Under the pieces are notes generated by a model. It had not been told where the DNA came from. It saw only the letters and a program-made list of their open reading frames with translations, and ran no database searches. The position numbers were made by a program, and so were the translations under genes. From NCBI RefSeq assembly GCF_013362995.1, contig NZ_JABWDV010000449.1:1-34862 (forward strand): a stretch of 34,862 nt of DNA, in the 5' to 3' direction. The DNA comes from Streptomyces sp. TRM64462. GTDB taxonomy: Bacteria; Actinomycetota; Actinomycetes; Streptomycetales; Streptomycetaceae. Shown in pieces: positions 7,337-19,244 of the stretch (its first letter is position 1; each line of letters begins with the position of its first letter).

Positions 7337-7428
7337 AGACGGACACAGTGAAGACATTGAAGACGGTGAAGTAGGACAAGCACACCCCCTACACCCATAC
7401 GCCCTACACCCACACCCCCTACACCCGG
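7322..7428. repeat. Short simple repeats between convergent genes
   Basis: Two low-complexity tracts adjoin. Units of GACACAGTGAAGAC run from about 7326 to 7372, and CCCTACACCC units run from 7385 to 7428 and include the stop of the minus-strand gene. No clear terminator hairpin is present. Confidence 0.6.
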
Positions 7429-8027
7429 TAAACCCGCCCCTCCACCCCCCACTCCCCGTACGCGGGCCGCAGCCCCTGGTCCATCGCGCGCAGGCAGGGC
7501 CGCCCGATATGGGCGTAGACGAGCCGCCGGACGCCGCAGCGGGCGGCCTCGGGCCCGATCTCCCGTACGTGGGCGTGTCCGCCGACCCCGCCCCGGAACC
7601 GTATGCGCCGGTTCCACGCCGATGCCTCGGCGAACATGAGATCGGCGCCGCCGGCCCACTCCGGGAACTCCCAGAACTCGGGCGCCCACACGACGACGGC
7701 GCCCCCGGCCTCGATGCGGTACCCGCAGGTCGGATGTGAGGTGTGCAGAACAGGCAGGGCGCGAACGCGCAGCTCACCCGCGTCCAGCCCGCCCATACGG
7801 GCCACGACCCCCCTTTCCTCGGCCATCCTCCGTACGGCCGTCCGCAGCTCGGCGGCCTCGTCCGTCACGAGCCACCCGTCCAGCCGGCGTGGCCGTGGCG
7901 GCGGCTCGGCGCCGGGCCCGCCGTCGAAGACGACGTGCCGCCGCCCGCAGGAGAGGAGCAGCCCGGCGGGCGCGTACCGGGGCGAGTTCATCGCCCCGAC
8001 ACCGAGGAGCGTCGCACGTACGGGCAC
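7419..8027 (-). CDS. Metallo-beta-lactamase-fold protein with degenerate metal motif
   Basis: A 202-residue protein that begins VRATLLGVGAMNSPRYAPAGLLLSC, the strand order seen at the start of small MBL-fold hydrolases of the phosphodiesterase type. The C-terminal half also fits the fold: HTSHPTCGYRIEAGGAVVVWAPEF, ADLMFAEASAW, GGHAHVREIGPEA and RRLVYAHIGRPC. The hallmark HxHxDH loop is not recognisable where expected; the corresponding stretch reads LVTDEAAEL. The zinc site is therefore at best incomplete and activity doubtful. I chose GTG 8027 because it precedes the first strand; ATG 7991 would cut it. Convergent with the polymerase gene and divergent from the baeRF-type gene. The family call is moderate. 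Confidence 0.6.
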   Translation of the reverse strand: MPVRATLLGVGAMNSPRYAPAGLLLSCGRRHVVFDGGPGAEPPPRPRRLDGWLVTDEAAELRTAVRRMAEERGVVARMGGLDAGELRVRALPVLHTSHPTCGYRIEAGGAVVVWAPEFWEFPEWAGGADLMFAEASAWNRRIRFRGGVGGHAHVREIGPEAARCGVRRLVYAHIGRPCLRAMDQGLRPAYGEWGVEGRVYRV

Positions 8028-8087
8028 GGGTACCCGGGTAGCCGAACCCGACGGACAAGAAACCCGAACCAAGCCCGGGAGCCCACC

Positions 8088-9164
8088 GTGAAGCTCCAGT
8101 TCCTGGCCCCGCTGTACGAGCGCCCCGGCCCGGTCGCCTCGGTGTACCTGGACACGTCCCGCGACATCGACGAGCCCGACCGGGCGATCGACATGCGCTG
8201 GCGGCACCTGCGGGACAGCCTCCTCGCGCACGACGCCGACCCGGCCACGACCCGCGCCATCGAGGCCGAGATCGGTACGGACCGGGAGATCGCCGGCCTG
8301 CACGGGCAGGCGATCTTCGCCGCGCACGGCCGCGTCCTGCTGGCGGAGTGCCTGCCGCGCCCTCCCGCCCGCGACACCGCGGTCTACGGCGTGGTGCCCG
8401 ACACGGCGCAGCTGTGCGTGCAGCACGCCCCGGACATCACGTACGCGGCGGTCGCCACGCACCGCCTGCGCACCGGGTACGACGGCCACGACGAACTGGA
8501 GGTCGACGTCAGCGTGGGCAGCTGGCCGATGAGCCGCGTGGCCCCGCCGCACGAGCTCCACGAGCGGGTACCGGCGGAAGACTGGCCGGACGAGGCGGAA
8601 CACCTCCTCACCGACCTGGTGGAGGAATCCCCCGAGGAGATCGTCGTCTCGGGCGACCCGTGGGCCGCGAACACCTTCACGCGCCTGGCCCCGAAACGCC
8701 TCCGGTCCCGCGTGACGAAGCTCAAGAACGGCGCCCCGCACCCCCCGGACCCGGGCCGTACGGCCCTGGAGGAGAACCTGGCGGACGTCTTCGCGAACCG
8801 CCTCAGCGCCCGCGACCAACGCCAGCTGGACGCCTTCCAGGCCCAGCGCGCCCACCGCCCCGACGACTCGGAAGGCCTCCCCGCCACCGTAAGGGCGCTC
8901 CAACGCGGCCAGGCCCAGGCCCTGATCCTCACCACGCCCCGACCGGCCGACCAGCACCTGTGGGTGGGCAGGGAGCCCACCCACGTGGCCACGACGGGCC
9001 ACGAGCTGCGGTCCTTCGGCATCGACTACTTCTGGGAGGAACCCGCGGCCTCCCCCCTGATCCGCGCCGCCACGGTCACCCAGGCCGACCTGATCGTCGT
9101 CCCCCACGACGATCTGCCCCTACGGGACGGGGCGGGCGTCCTTCTCCGCTACACCACGCCGTAG
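8088..9164 (+). CDS. baeRF/Vms1-Ankzf1-like protein (Rv2629 type)
   Basis: A 358-residue protein of the actinobacterial group related to Mycobacterium Rv2629 and annotated as Vms1/Ankzf1-like or bacterial eRF1-like (baeRF). Recognisable parts are the start LQFLAPLYERPGPVASVYLDTSRD, the WRHLRDSLLAHDAD helix, FAAHGRVLLAECLP, a central repeat of the fold with EEIVVSGDPWAANTF, and the end ADLIVVPHDDLPLRDGAGVLLRY. Eukaryotic relatives hydrolyse peptidyl-tRNA on stalled ribosomes, but the eRF1 GGQ motif is not seen, so that function cannot be claimed here. Start GTG 8088 has GGGAG about 8 bases upstream. The DUF899 gene follows after 40 bases. Confidence 0.75.
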   Translation: MKLQFLAPLYERPGPVASVYLDTSRDIDEPDRAIDMRWRHLRDSLLAHDADPATTRAIEAEIGTDREIAGLHGQAIFAAHGRVLLAECLPRPPARDTAVYGVVPDTAQLCVQHAPDITYAAVATHRLRTGYDGHDELEVDVSVGSWPMSRVAPPHELHERVPAEDWPDEAEHLLTDLVEESPEEIVVSGDPWAANTFTRLAPKRLRSRVTKLKNGAPHPPDPGRTALEENLADVFANRLSARDQRQLDAFQAQRAHRPDDSEGLPATVRALQRGQAQALILTTPRPADQHLWVGREPTHVATTGHELRSFGIDYFWEEPAASPLIRAATVTQADLIVVPHDDLPLRDGAGVLLRYTTP

Positions 9165-9204
9165 CCGGGATCGCGCTTCTACTGGACCACCCGAGGAGGA
9201 CGGG

Positions 9205-9888
9205 ATGTTGCGCCACACCAGACTGTCCGGCGAATCGGCGGACTACCTCGCCGCCCGCGAGGAACTGCGGCAGGCCGAGATCGAGCTCATGCGCCACCGC
9301 GAGAAGGTCGCGGCCCGGCGACGGGCGCTCCCTCAGGGGCCACCCGTCGACGACTACGTCTTCACCGAGGGCCCCGCCGACCTCGACGCCGGCGACACAC
9401 CGGTCCGCGACGTCACCCTGAGCGGGCTGTTCACCGCCCCGGACGGCCCGCTGATCGTCTACCACTTCATGTACGGCAAGCTGCAGAGCGACCCCTGCCC
9501 GATGTGCACCCTGTGGATCGACGGCTTCAACGGCATCGCCCACCGCATCGCCCGCAACGCCGACTTCGCCATCGCCGCGGCCGCCGACGTCCCCACCCTC
9601 CGCCGGCACGCCCGTAACCGCGGCTGGCACAGGCTACGGCTCCTGAGCTGCGGCGACAGCACGTTCAAGTACGACCTGGGCAGCGAGGACAAGGACGGCG
9701 AACAGGACTCCACGGTCTCCGTCTTCACCCGCGACAGCGACGGCACGGTCCGCCATTTCTACTCCACCCACCCGCGCATGGCCGACGACATCGACGAACG
9801 CGGCATCGACCTCCTGGCCCCCGTCTGGCACCTCCTCGACCTGACCCCGCAGGGCCGCGACGACTGGTACCCGAGCCTCGACTACTGA
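9205..9888 (+). CDS. DUF899 family thioredoxin-like protein
   Basis: A 227-residue protein. An N-terminal helix-rich segment (ADYLAAREELRQAEIELMRHREKVAARRR) leads to the DUF899 body: DDYVFTEGP, VTLSGLFTAPDGPLIVYHFMYG and DPCPMCTLWIDGFNG. The C-P-M-C pair sits where the thioredoxin-fold active site is expected. The C-terminus DGTVRHFYSTHP and DLTPQGRDDWYPSLDY is typical. A redox role is inferred from the fold, and no substrate is known. GAGGAGGA precedes ATG 9205 at the right distance. Likely cotranscribed with the preceding baeRF-type gene. Confidence 0.85.
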   Translation: MLRHTRLSGESADYLAAREELRQAEIELMRHREKVAARRRALPQGPPVDDYVFTEGPADLDAGDTPVRDVTLSGLFTAPDGPLIVYHFMYGKLQSDPCPMCTLWIDGFNGIAHRIARNADFAIAAAADVPTLRRHARNRGWHRLRLLSCGDSTFKYDLGSEDKDGEQDSTVSVFTRDSDGTVRHFYSTHPRMADDIDERGIDLLAPVWHLLDLTPQGRDDWYPSLDY

Positions 9889-9942
9889 CCAGAGGCCTGC
9901 TCCGGACGCCCCGGGTCACGGCGGCGCCCCGTAGCTCCTTGA

Positions 9943-10647
9943 TCAAGGCGCGGCCGCGGTGCGGCGCTCCGTGTGGTGCCTTCGCCAGGCCAGGGTCAGT
10001 GCCGTGCCCGCGATGGCTGCGGGGAGTGCCAGCGCCGCCGTCACGGTCGTGGCCCACTCGGCGTTCAGCCGCGACGTCTCGCCGCTGCGGAACACGCACG
10101 TCGCCTGCGGCGGGAAGAAGCTGGGGTCGCGGGTCTCCGGCGGGTGGAAGCCCCACTCCGCGCCCGCCGCGCACGCCGTCGACGGGCCCGAGAGCAGGGG
10201 CCAGGCCATCAGTACGTACACGCCGGTGAACACCGAGGCGGTGACGCAGAAGGCGACCGCCGTACGGCGGAGACTCTCGCGGCGCGTGACGCGGGCGGAA
10301 CGGGGGCTTCCCGCCGGGAGCTCGACGCACTCGGCGAGCAGGGCGAGCAGGACGCACAGGACCAGGGTCAGCAGGCTCAGCCACAGCAGCGCGCCGAGCA
10401 GCCCCGTACCGCCGGCGGACAGCTCGCCCCGCTCGTACTCGCAGATGACGGCGGGCGGGAAGGACGGCCGCCGGATGTCCAGCAGCCGCCCCTGATCCGT
10501 GAACTTGCCCTGGGCGCACAGCTCGTCGAACTCCAGCGAGCCCAGGAGGGCCCACCCCGAGCCGAGCAGCAGCACGACGAACGACACACCCGCCGCGGCC
10601 CACAGGCGGCCGGTCCGGAAGGCTCCATACGTAAGGGAGTTCGGCAT
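9943..10647 (-). CDS. Four-helix membrane protein with duplicated cysteine loop
   Basis: A 234-residue protein I do not recognise. Four membrane helices are evident, at about residues 17-37, 80-104, 126-148 and 195-217. The two outside loops look like copies of each other. Loop 1 has LCAQG, RRPSFPP and ICEYERGE; loop 2 has ACAAG, RDPSFFPP and CVFRSGE. So each half is helix, loop with two cysteines around a PSF-PP motif, then helix, which suggests an internal duplication and one disulfide per loop. The C-terminal end is basic and cytoplasmic. It lies 22 bases downstream of the SGNH hydrolase gene on the same strand and is likely cotranscribed. Function unknown. Confidence 0.72.
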   Translation of the reverse strand: MPNSLTYGAFRTGRLWAAAGVSFVVLLLGSGWALLGSLEFDELCAQGKFTDQGRLLDIRRPSFPPAVICEYERGELSAGGTGLLGALLWLSLLTLVLCVLLALLAECVELPAGSPRSARVTRRESLRRTAVAFCVTASVFTGVYVLMAWPLLSGPSTACAAGAEWGFHPPETRDPSFFPPQATCVFRSGETSRLNAEWATTVTAALALPAAIAGTALTLAWRRHHTERRTAAAP

Positions 10648-10669
10648 GCGCGGAGGCTAGCTCAGGCGG

Positions 10670-11374
10670 TCAGGGCCCGGGCTCCGCCGCCGGGGTGTAC
10701 GGGGCGCCCCAGCCCCAGGCCTGGTGGAGGGCCGTGGCGAAGGCGGCGGCGAGCCTGTGTTCGCCCGACGGGCTCGGGTGGGTGCCGTCGTACGTGTCGG
10801 TGTGCAGGTCGTACGGCTCCGGGGGCGACGCCAGGAGGAGCGGGGACCCCGGCGTGTCCAGGTCGGCGACCGCCTTCGCGAGCAGCTCGTTGAAGCGGGC
10901 GCACTCCGCGGCGAACGCCGGGTCCTCCTCGGCGCGTACGTTGGCGACGACCGGGAGCAGGACCATCCGGATGTGCGGGTTCGCCGCGCGGGCGGCCGCG
11001 ATGAAGGCGCGGACGTTGTCGGCCGTCTGGTCGCTGTTCGTGTAGAAGCCGAGGTCGATCAGCCCCAGGGCGACGAGCAGCACGTTCGCCTTGGTGCGCG
11101 TCACCGTCTCCTCGATCAGCGGGGCCATGTGCAGCCAGCCCTCGCCCCAGCCCGCCAGGTGCGCCCGCGCCCGTACCGGGAAGGCGGGGTCCGCGTACGC
11201 GTGCGAGACCGGGGCGCCGGCGTTCTTGTCGTACAGCTCGGTGCGCGGGCCGACGATGGCGTACGGGCCGCCGAAGGTGGCGTTCAGGTGCTGCCACATG
11301 CGGTAGCGCCAGGTGTGTTCGCCCGCGCTTCCGATGGTCATGGAATCGCCGACGAACATGAACCTGGGACGCAT
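10670..11374 (-). CDS. SGNH/GDSL-family hydrolase
   Basis: A 234-residue serine esterase or lipase-like protein of the SGNH fold. Block I is FMFVGDSMTIGSAGEH with the nucleophile serine in GDSM. The block III region is VALGLIDLGFYTNSDQT, where the usual GxND reads GLID, so the oxyanion asparagine is not plainly present. The catalytic pair is in YDGTHPSPSGEHRLA (D-x-x-H). No signal peptide is seen, so it is probably cytoplasmic. I start at ATG 11374 because a GATGAT box ends 8 bases before it, fitting a leaderless mRNA; ATG 11386 and 11383 are in-frame alternatives. Divergent from the beta-propeller gene. Confidence 0.82.
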   Translation of the reverse strand: MRPRFMFVGDSMTIGSAGEHTWRYRMWQHLNATFGGPYAIVGPRTELYDKNAGAPVSHAYADPAFPVRARAHLAGWGEGWLHMAPLIEETVTRTKANVLLVALGLIDLGFYTNSDQTADNVRAFIAAARAANPHIRMVLLPVVANVRAEEDPAFAAECARFNELLAKAVADLDTPGSPLLLASPPEPYDLHTDTYDGTHPSPSGEHRLAAAFATALHQAWGWGAPYTPAAEPGP

Positions 11375-11434
11375 GCGCGCCATCATCGCCGGTCGGCGGG
11401 GCCGGACGCCACGTGACCATGGACACTGGTGGGT

Positions 11435-12475
11435 ATGTCTTCGCTGCGTATGAGGTGGGTCGGGCTCGGCGTGCTTGCCTGTCTGGGGCTCGGCGGTGGC
11501 GCGCCCGCCGTCGCCGCGGCGTCCGAGGACGACGGCGGGTTCACCCTCCAGGACCCGCGCATCACCGAGTCCAGCGGGCTCGCCGCCAGCCGCGCGCACC
11601 CCGGGGTCTACTGGACCCACAACGACCAGGACGAGCCGCGGGTGTTCGCCGTCGACGGGCGCACCGGCGAGACCGTCGCGACCGTCACCCTGCGCGGCGT
11701 CGGCACGCCCCGCGACATGGAGGCGATCTCCGTCGGCCCCGACGGGAACGTGTACGTCGGCGACATCGGCGACAACCTCAACGGGTCGTGGAGCCATGTC
11801 TGGATCTACCGCTTCCCCGAGCCGAAGCAGCTGCGCGACCAGACCGTCGACGCGACGCAGTTCACCGTCACGTACGAGGACGGGGCCCGGGACGCCGAGG
11901 CGCTGATGGTCCACCCGAAGACCGGCCGGGTGTACATCGCGTCGAAGAACGAGGACGGCGGCGGGCTCTACGAGGGCCCGGCGCGGCTGTCGGCGCGGGG
12001 CGGGAACGTGTTCCGGCGGATCGGCGAGGTGCCGTGGGTCACCGACGGGGCGTTCTCGCCCGCCGGTACGCGGCTGGTGCTGCGGAGCTACTTCAGCGCC
12101 CGCGGGTACGCGTGGGAGAACGGGCGGCTCGGCGCCGACGACCGCGTACGGGCGCCGATCCAGGGGCAGTCGGAGAGCGTGACGTACACGGCGGACGGGT
12201 CGGCGCTCCTGTTCGGCTCGGAGGGCGAGCGGAGCCGCGTCGTGCGCGTCCCGGTCGAGGGGACGGGCGCGGCGCCGTCCGGCGGCCCGTCGCCGTCGGG
12301 CACGGCGGGCACGGCGGGCGCGTCGGCCGGTTCCGGGTCGGGGGCGACCTCGCCCGGCGGCGGCGGCCAGGACGGCGCCGGCGAGGTGGGGCTCGGCGCC
12401 GGGGCGGTCCTGCTGGGCGTCATGCTCGTCCTGGGCCTCAAGCGCCTGCGCGGCGGCGACCGCTCCGGCTCATAG
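11435..12475 (+). CDS. Secreted, C-terminally anchored beta-propeller-like protein
   Basis: A 346-residue surface protein. The N-terminal signal peptide (basic MSSLRMR, hydrophobic core, cleavage near AAA-SEDD) is followed by a domain of repeated strands: ITESSGLAASRAHPGVYWTHNDQ, DMEAISVGPDGNVYVGDIGDN, DAEALMVHPKTGRVYIASKN, DGAFSPAGTRLVLRSY and SVTYTADGSALLFGSEG. This resembles a WD40/esterase-like beta-propeller. A Ser/Gly/Pro/Thr-rich linker (about 275-315) leads to one hydrophobic helix and a basic end (LKRLRGGDR), an anchor. No LPxTG is visible. ATG 11435 is favoured because GACACT ends 8 bases before it (leaderless); GTG 11429 is in frame. Function unknown, with a binding or scavenging role on the outer face of the membrane possible. 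Confidence 0.75.
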   Translation: MSSLRMRWVGLGVLACLGLGGGAPAVAAASEDDGGFTLQDPRITESSGLAASRAHPGVYWTHNDQDEPRVFAVDGRTGETVATVTLRGVGTPRDMEAISVGPDGNVYVGDIGDNLNGSWSHVWIYRFPEPKQLRDQTVDATQFTVTYEDGARDAEALMVHPKTGRVYIASKNEDGGGLYEGPARLSARGGNVFRRIGEVPWVTDGAFSPAGTRLVLRSYFSARGYAWENGRLGADDRVRAPIQGQSESVTYTADGSALLFGSEGERSRVVRVPVEGTGAAPSGGPSPSGTAGTAGASAGSGSGATSPGGGGQDGAGEVGLGAGAVLLGVMLVLGLKRLRGGDRSGS

Positions 12476-12746
12476 GACCGGACGGGCGACGGGGCCGGAG
12501 CGCCGCCCGGGGGCTGAGAGCGCCAGGACCGGACGGCGAGCCAGGGGCGGAGGCCCGCCCGAGGCTGAGGGCGCGCGCCAGGGCCGGACGGCGCCAGGAC
12601 CGGACGGCGCGCTAGGACCGGACGGCGTGCCAGGGGCGGAGGCCGCCCGGGTCGGAGAGCGCCAGGGCCGGACGGCGCGCCAGGGGCGGAGGGCCGCCAG
12701 GACCGGACGGCGCGCCAGGGCCGGATGGTGCGCCAGGGGCGGGCCC
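12473..12746. repeat. Non-coding field of degenerate GC-rich tandem repeats
   Basis: About 270 bases with no supported gene. Two related motifs alternate: CCAGGRCCGGACGGCG (seven to eight copies, some changed to CTAGG or to GGATGGTG) and CCAGGGGCGGAGG (about four). Spacing is irregular, mostly 15-35 bases. It separates the convergent ends of the beta-propeller and DUF4360 genes. Confidence 0.8.
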
Positions 12747-12769
12747 GTCGAGGGGACGCGGGCCCGCCC
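12737..12769 (-). terminator. Terminator-like hairpin after the DUF4360 gene
   Basis: An 11-bp perfect inverted repeat, GGGCGGGCCCG (12737-12747) with CGGGCCCGCCC (12759-12769), separated by 11 bases. It lies 50 bases past the stop of the minus-strand gene. No U-tract follows, as is common in actinomycetes. Confidence 0.6.
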
Positions 12770-12819
12770 TGTCACATGGCGGCCGGTCGGGAGAGCCGCC
12801 GGTCGGGCGCGGGCGTCGG

Positions 12820-13488
12820 CTACTTCTGCTTGCACTCCTTCCAGGCCAGGTTGTAGATGGTCTTGATGTCGCCGTCCGTGGAGTCCATGGCGATGAAGCT
12901 GTTGGTCTTCTTCGGGTCGGAGGTGCCCGCGTTGACCCGCAGCTCGGTGTTGATGTTGAAGTTGCGCTTCACGCCGCAGGGCGCCCACACGAGCTGGCCC
13001 CACTCGGTCTCGTCGGTGACCTGCCAGTTGTTGTCGTACGCCCCGTTGAAGCGGTGCGTACGGGAGGCCGTGTCGGGCGAGCCCTGGAAGTAGTACGACG
13101 CCTTCTGGATGCCGTACGCGCCGCGCTCCAGGTGGGCGTAGCCGCGGTAGTCGGCGCTGGCGACGGCGTACGTGAAGCCGTGCGGGACGTGCACGATCAG
13201 GTTGAGCTGGCAGTTCTTGCGGAAGTCCGTCGGCTTGGCGCCGAGGCCGACCTGGGCGAGGTAGTCGCTGTACGTGACGGTGAAGGCCGTGTTGTCGGGG
13301 GCGACGGCGACGGCGGCCGTACCCGCGGGGCAGCCCGAGCCGTTGACCGTCGCGATCTCGATGACGATCTTGTCGGGCGGGGCGACGATACCGCTCGGGG
13401 CGGCGCCGGCGGTGCCGGGCGCGAGCAGCGTCGAGGCGAGCAGGGCGGCGGTGGCGCCGCCGGTGGCGATGATTCCGCGTCTGGACAT
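12820..13488 (-). CDS. Secreted DUF4360 protein
   Basis: A 222-residue exported protein. The signal peptide has an N-terminal SRR, a hydrophobic alanine-rich core and a probable AGA-AP cleavage at about 30. The mature part fits DUF4360: VNGSGCPAGTAAVAVAPDNTAFTVTYSDY, KNCQLNLIVHVPHGFTYAVASADYRG, AHLERGAYGIQKASYYFQG and ending WKECKQK. Four cysteines (GSGC, KNC, APCG, KEC) suit two disulfides. Function unknown. ATG 13488 has GGAG just upstream. The gene is preceded by a near-palindrome at 13575-13590 and followed by a strong hairpin. Confidence 0.88.
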   Translation of the reverse strand: MSRRGIIATGGATAALLASTLLAPGTAGAAPSGIVAPPDKIVIEIATVNGSGCPAGTAAVAVAPDNTAFTVTYSDYLAQVGLGAKPTDFRKNCQLNLIVHVPHGFTYAVASADYRGYAHLERGAYGIQKASYYFQGSPDTASRTHRFNGAYDNNWQVTDETEWGQLVWAPCGVKRNFNINTELRVNAGTSDPKKTNSFIAMDSTDGDIKTIYNLAWKECKQK

Positions 13489-13574
13489 GGGACTCCGTTC
13501 GGTTGCCGGTCGAAGTGGGGGGTCCAACCGAGAAGGACGACGCCCAAGATGGGCGTGAACATGTCAAACATTCA

Positions 13575-13590
13575 AACGGTTCGGACCGTT
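13575..13590. promoter_or_regulatory. Inverted repeat upstream of the DUF4360 gene
   Basis: AACGGT-TCGG-ACCGTT forms 6-bp arms around four bases, 87 bases upstream of the start. Next to it on the minus strand is TTGACA (13567-13562), a possible -35, but I find no matching -10. It may be an operator. Confidence 0.35.
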
Positions 13591-13669
13591 CTGTCCGGCC
13601 GTTCGACGCTTCGGATGGTAGGGACCGCCGGGTCGGCTGGATAGGTCGTTAATCGGCCGTGGACACGGC

Positions 13670-13703
13670 GAAGGGGCCCGGCCTCGACGGGCCGGACCCC
13701 TTC
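13670..13703 (-). terminator. serC terminator
   Basis: Fourteen-base arms with one mismatch (13670-13683 and 13690-13703; GAAGGGG...CCCCTTC outermost) around a 6-base loop, 36 bases past the serC stop. This is the strongest terminator-like hairpin near serC. Confidence 0.75.
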
Positions 13704-13738
13704 TTCCACCTAATTCCGCTTCTTCTGTTCGCGAACGG

Positions 13739-17936
<4,198 letters not shown>

Positions 17937-18037
17937 GACGGGACGGTGTGCCATAGCCGTAGATGGGTTTCACTACTTACCGTAGAGCCCCGGCAGGAGC
18001 CCCCGCCCAGCACGACGACAGAAGAGGTCAGGTCCCG

Positions 18038-18991
18038 GTGAACGGCCGAGCGCATGCCCGTACCGCAGACACCGCCGCGGTAGCACTCCCCGAGACGGCC
18101 GCCGCGCACCCGCGGCGGGCACCGGCCGGTGGCCGGGGCTCGGCAGGGCCGGTGGCGCTCGTCGTGGGCGGGGCGCTGTCGGTGCAGTTCGGCGCGGCGC
18201 TGGCGGTGCTGCTGATCCCGCGGGCGGGCGCGCTGGGCGTGGTGACCCTGCGCCTGGCCCTGGCGGCCGTGGTGCTGCTCCTGGTGTGCCGCCCGAAGGT
18301 GCGCGGCTACAGCAGGGCGGACTGGGGCACGGTGGTGGCCTTCGGTACGGCGATGGCGGCCATGAACATCTGCATCTACCAGGCGATCGACCGCATCCCG
18401 CTGGGCGCGGCCGTGACGCTGGAGGTGCTGGGCCCGCTGGTCCTGTCGGTGATTGTGTCCCGGCGCCTGGTGAACCTGCTGTGGGCGGGCCTGGCGCTCG
18501 GCGGCGTGGTCCTGCTGAGCGGCGGCGGCTTCGACCGCCTGGACCCGGTCGGCGCGGGCTTCGCGCTCGCGGCGGGCGCGATGTGGGCGGCGTACATCGT
18601 CTTCAGCGCCCGCACGGGCCGCCGCTTCCCGCAGGCCGACGGCCTGGCCCTGGCGATGGCGGTCGGCGCGGCCCTGAGCCTCCCGCTGGGCCTCGCGGAG
18701 GCGGGCGCGAAACTGGCGGTCCCGACGACCCTGGCCCTGGGCCTGGCGGTGGCCCTGCTCTCCTCCGTCCTCCCGTACACCCTGGAGCTGATCGCCCTGC
18801 GCCGCCTGCCGGCCCCCACGTTCGCGGTCCTGATGAGCCTGGAACCGGCCATCGCGGCCCTGGCCGGCTTCCTGGTCCTCCACCAGGCCCTGTCCTTGAC
18901 GGACGCCCTGGCGATCACCCTGGTCATCGCGGCCAGCGTGGGCGCCATCCGCTCCCGCACGGCCCGTATGGGGCGGGACGCCACCGGCTGA
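18038..18991 (+). CDS. EamA/DMT-family exporter, RhtA-like
   Basis: About 317 residues from GTG 18038, with ten membrane helices in two EamA halves. The segment NICIYQAIDRIPLGAAVTLEVLGPLVLSVIVSRR matches the RhtA (YbiF) amino-acid exporter subgroup, in which IPLG-AV-LE-GPL is characteristic. A second similar half ends with VLPYTLELIALRRLPAPTFAVLMSLEPAIAALAG. Threonine or homoserine export is a family-level suggestion only. GTG 18038 has GAGG about 11 bases before it. ATG 17963 is an in-frame alternative that would add 25 hydrophilic residues. No partner gene is coupled to it. Confidence 0.85.
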   Translation: MNGRAHARTADTAAVALPETAAAHPRRAPAGGRGSAGPVALVVGGALSVQFGAALAVLLIPRAGALGVVTLRLALAAVVLLLVCRPKVRGYSRADWGTVVAFGTAMAAMNICIYQAIDRIPLGAAVTLEVLGPLVLSVIVSRRLVNLLWAGLALGGVVLLSGGGFDRLDPVGAGFALAAGAMWAAYIVFSARTGRRFPQADGLALAMAVGAALSLPLGLAEAGAKLAVPTTLALGLAVALLSSVLPYTLELIALRRLPAPTFAVLMSLEPAIAALAGFLVLHQALSLTDALAITLVIAASVGAIRSRTARMGRDATG

Positions 18992-18999
18992 CGGGACCG

Positions 19000-19053
19000 C
19001 TGTCACACCAGGTCATTTCTGTCGCACCTTTCACATGTCCCCGCTGTTACATC
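19000..19053 (+). repeat. CTGTYRCAYC direct repeats upstream of the FHA gene
   Basis: Three variants occur at 19000, 19019 and 19044 (CTGTCACACC, CTGTCGCACC, CTGTTACATC), spaced 19 and 25 bases. They lie 45-98 bases before the -35 of the FHA-monooxygenase promoter and could be activator sites. Confidence 0.4.
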
Positions 19054-19097
19054 TTCACGGAATGGGCACCGTGTCGTGATCAGTCGGACCGAATGCC

Positions 19098-19127
19098 TTC
19101 TCAGCGAGCCCGTGGCCGGATTAGGAT
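19098..19127 (+). promoter_or_regulatory. Promoter of the FHA-monooxygenase gene
   Basis: TTCTCA (19098-19103), an 18-bp spacer and TAGGAT (19122-19127). The -10 is an ideal streptomycete housekeeping box; the -35 matches four of six. A leader of about 110 bases would follow. The 18992-19244 interval is clearly richer in A+T than its surroundings and contains no gene that I can support. Confidence 0.5.
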
Positions 19128-19244
19128 TGCTCTGCGTGCCGGTCGACTCGCGGTGTGTGATGCGGAGTTGTCGCTGTTGCCGCTGTCGGGAGGCCGGTTT
19201 CGTATTTCGTCATCGCATCCGTGATTTATGGAAGTGGGTGACCC

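Noticed and set aside
7740..8087. Plus-strand frame upstream of the baeRF-type gene
   Set aside because: It lies opposite the MBL-fold gene and has shadow composition. The family's N-terminus begins at GTG 8088.
12470..12819. Coding potential in the repeat field
   Set aside because: The open minus-strand frame exists only because the repeats lack stops. It encodes an Arg/Pro/Ala low-complexity string with no start of its own.
18286..19224. Frame running from the exporter gene into the FHA upstream region
   Set aside because: It is a Gly/Pro/Arg-rich shadow of the exporter gene, and the extension past 18991 has no domain or ribosome site.
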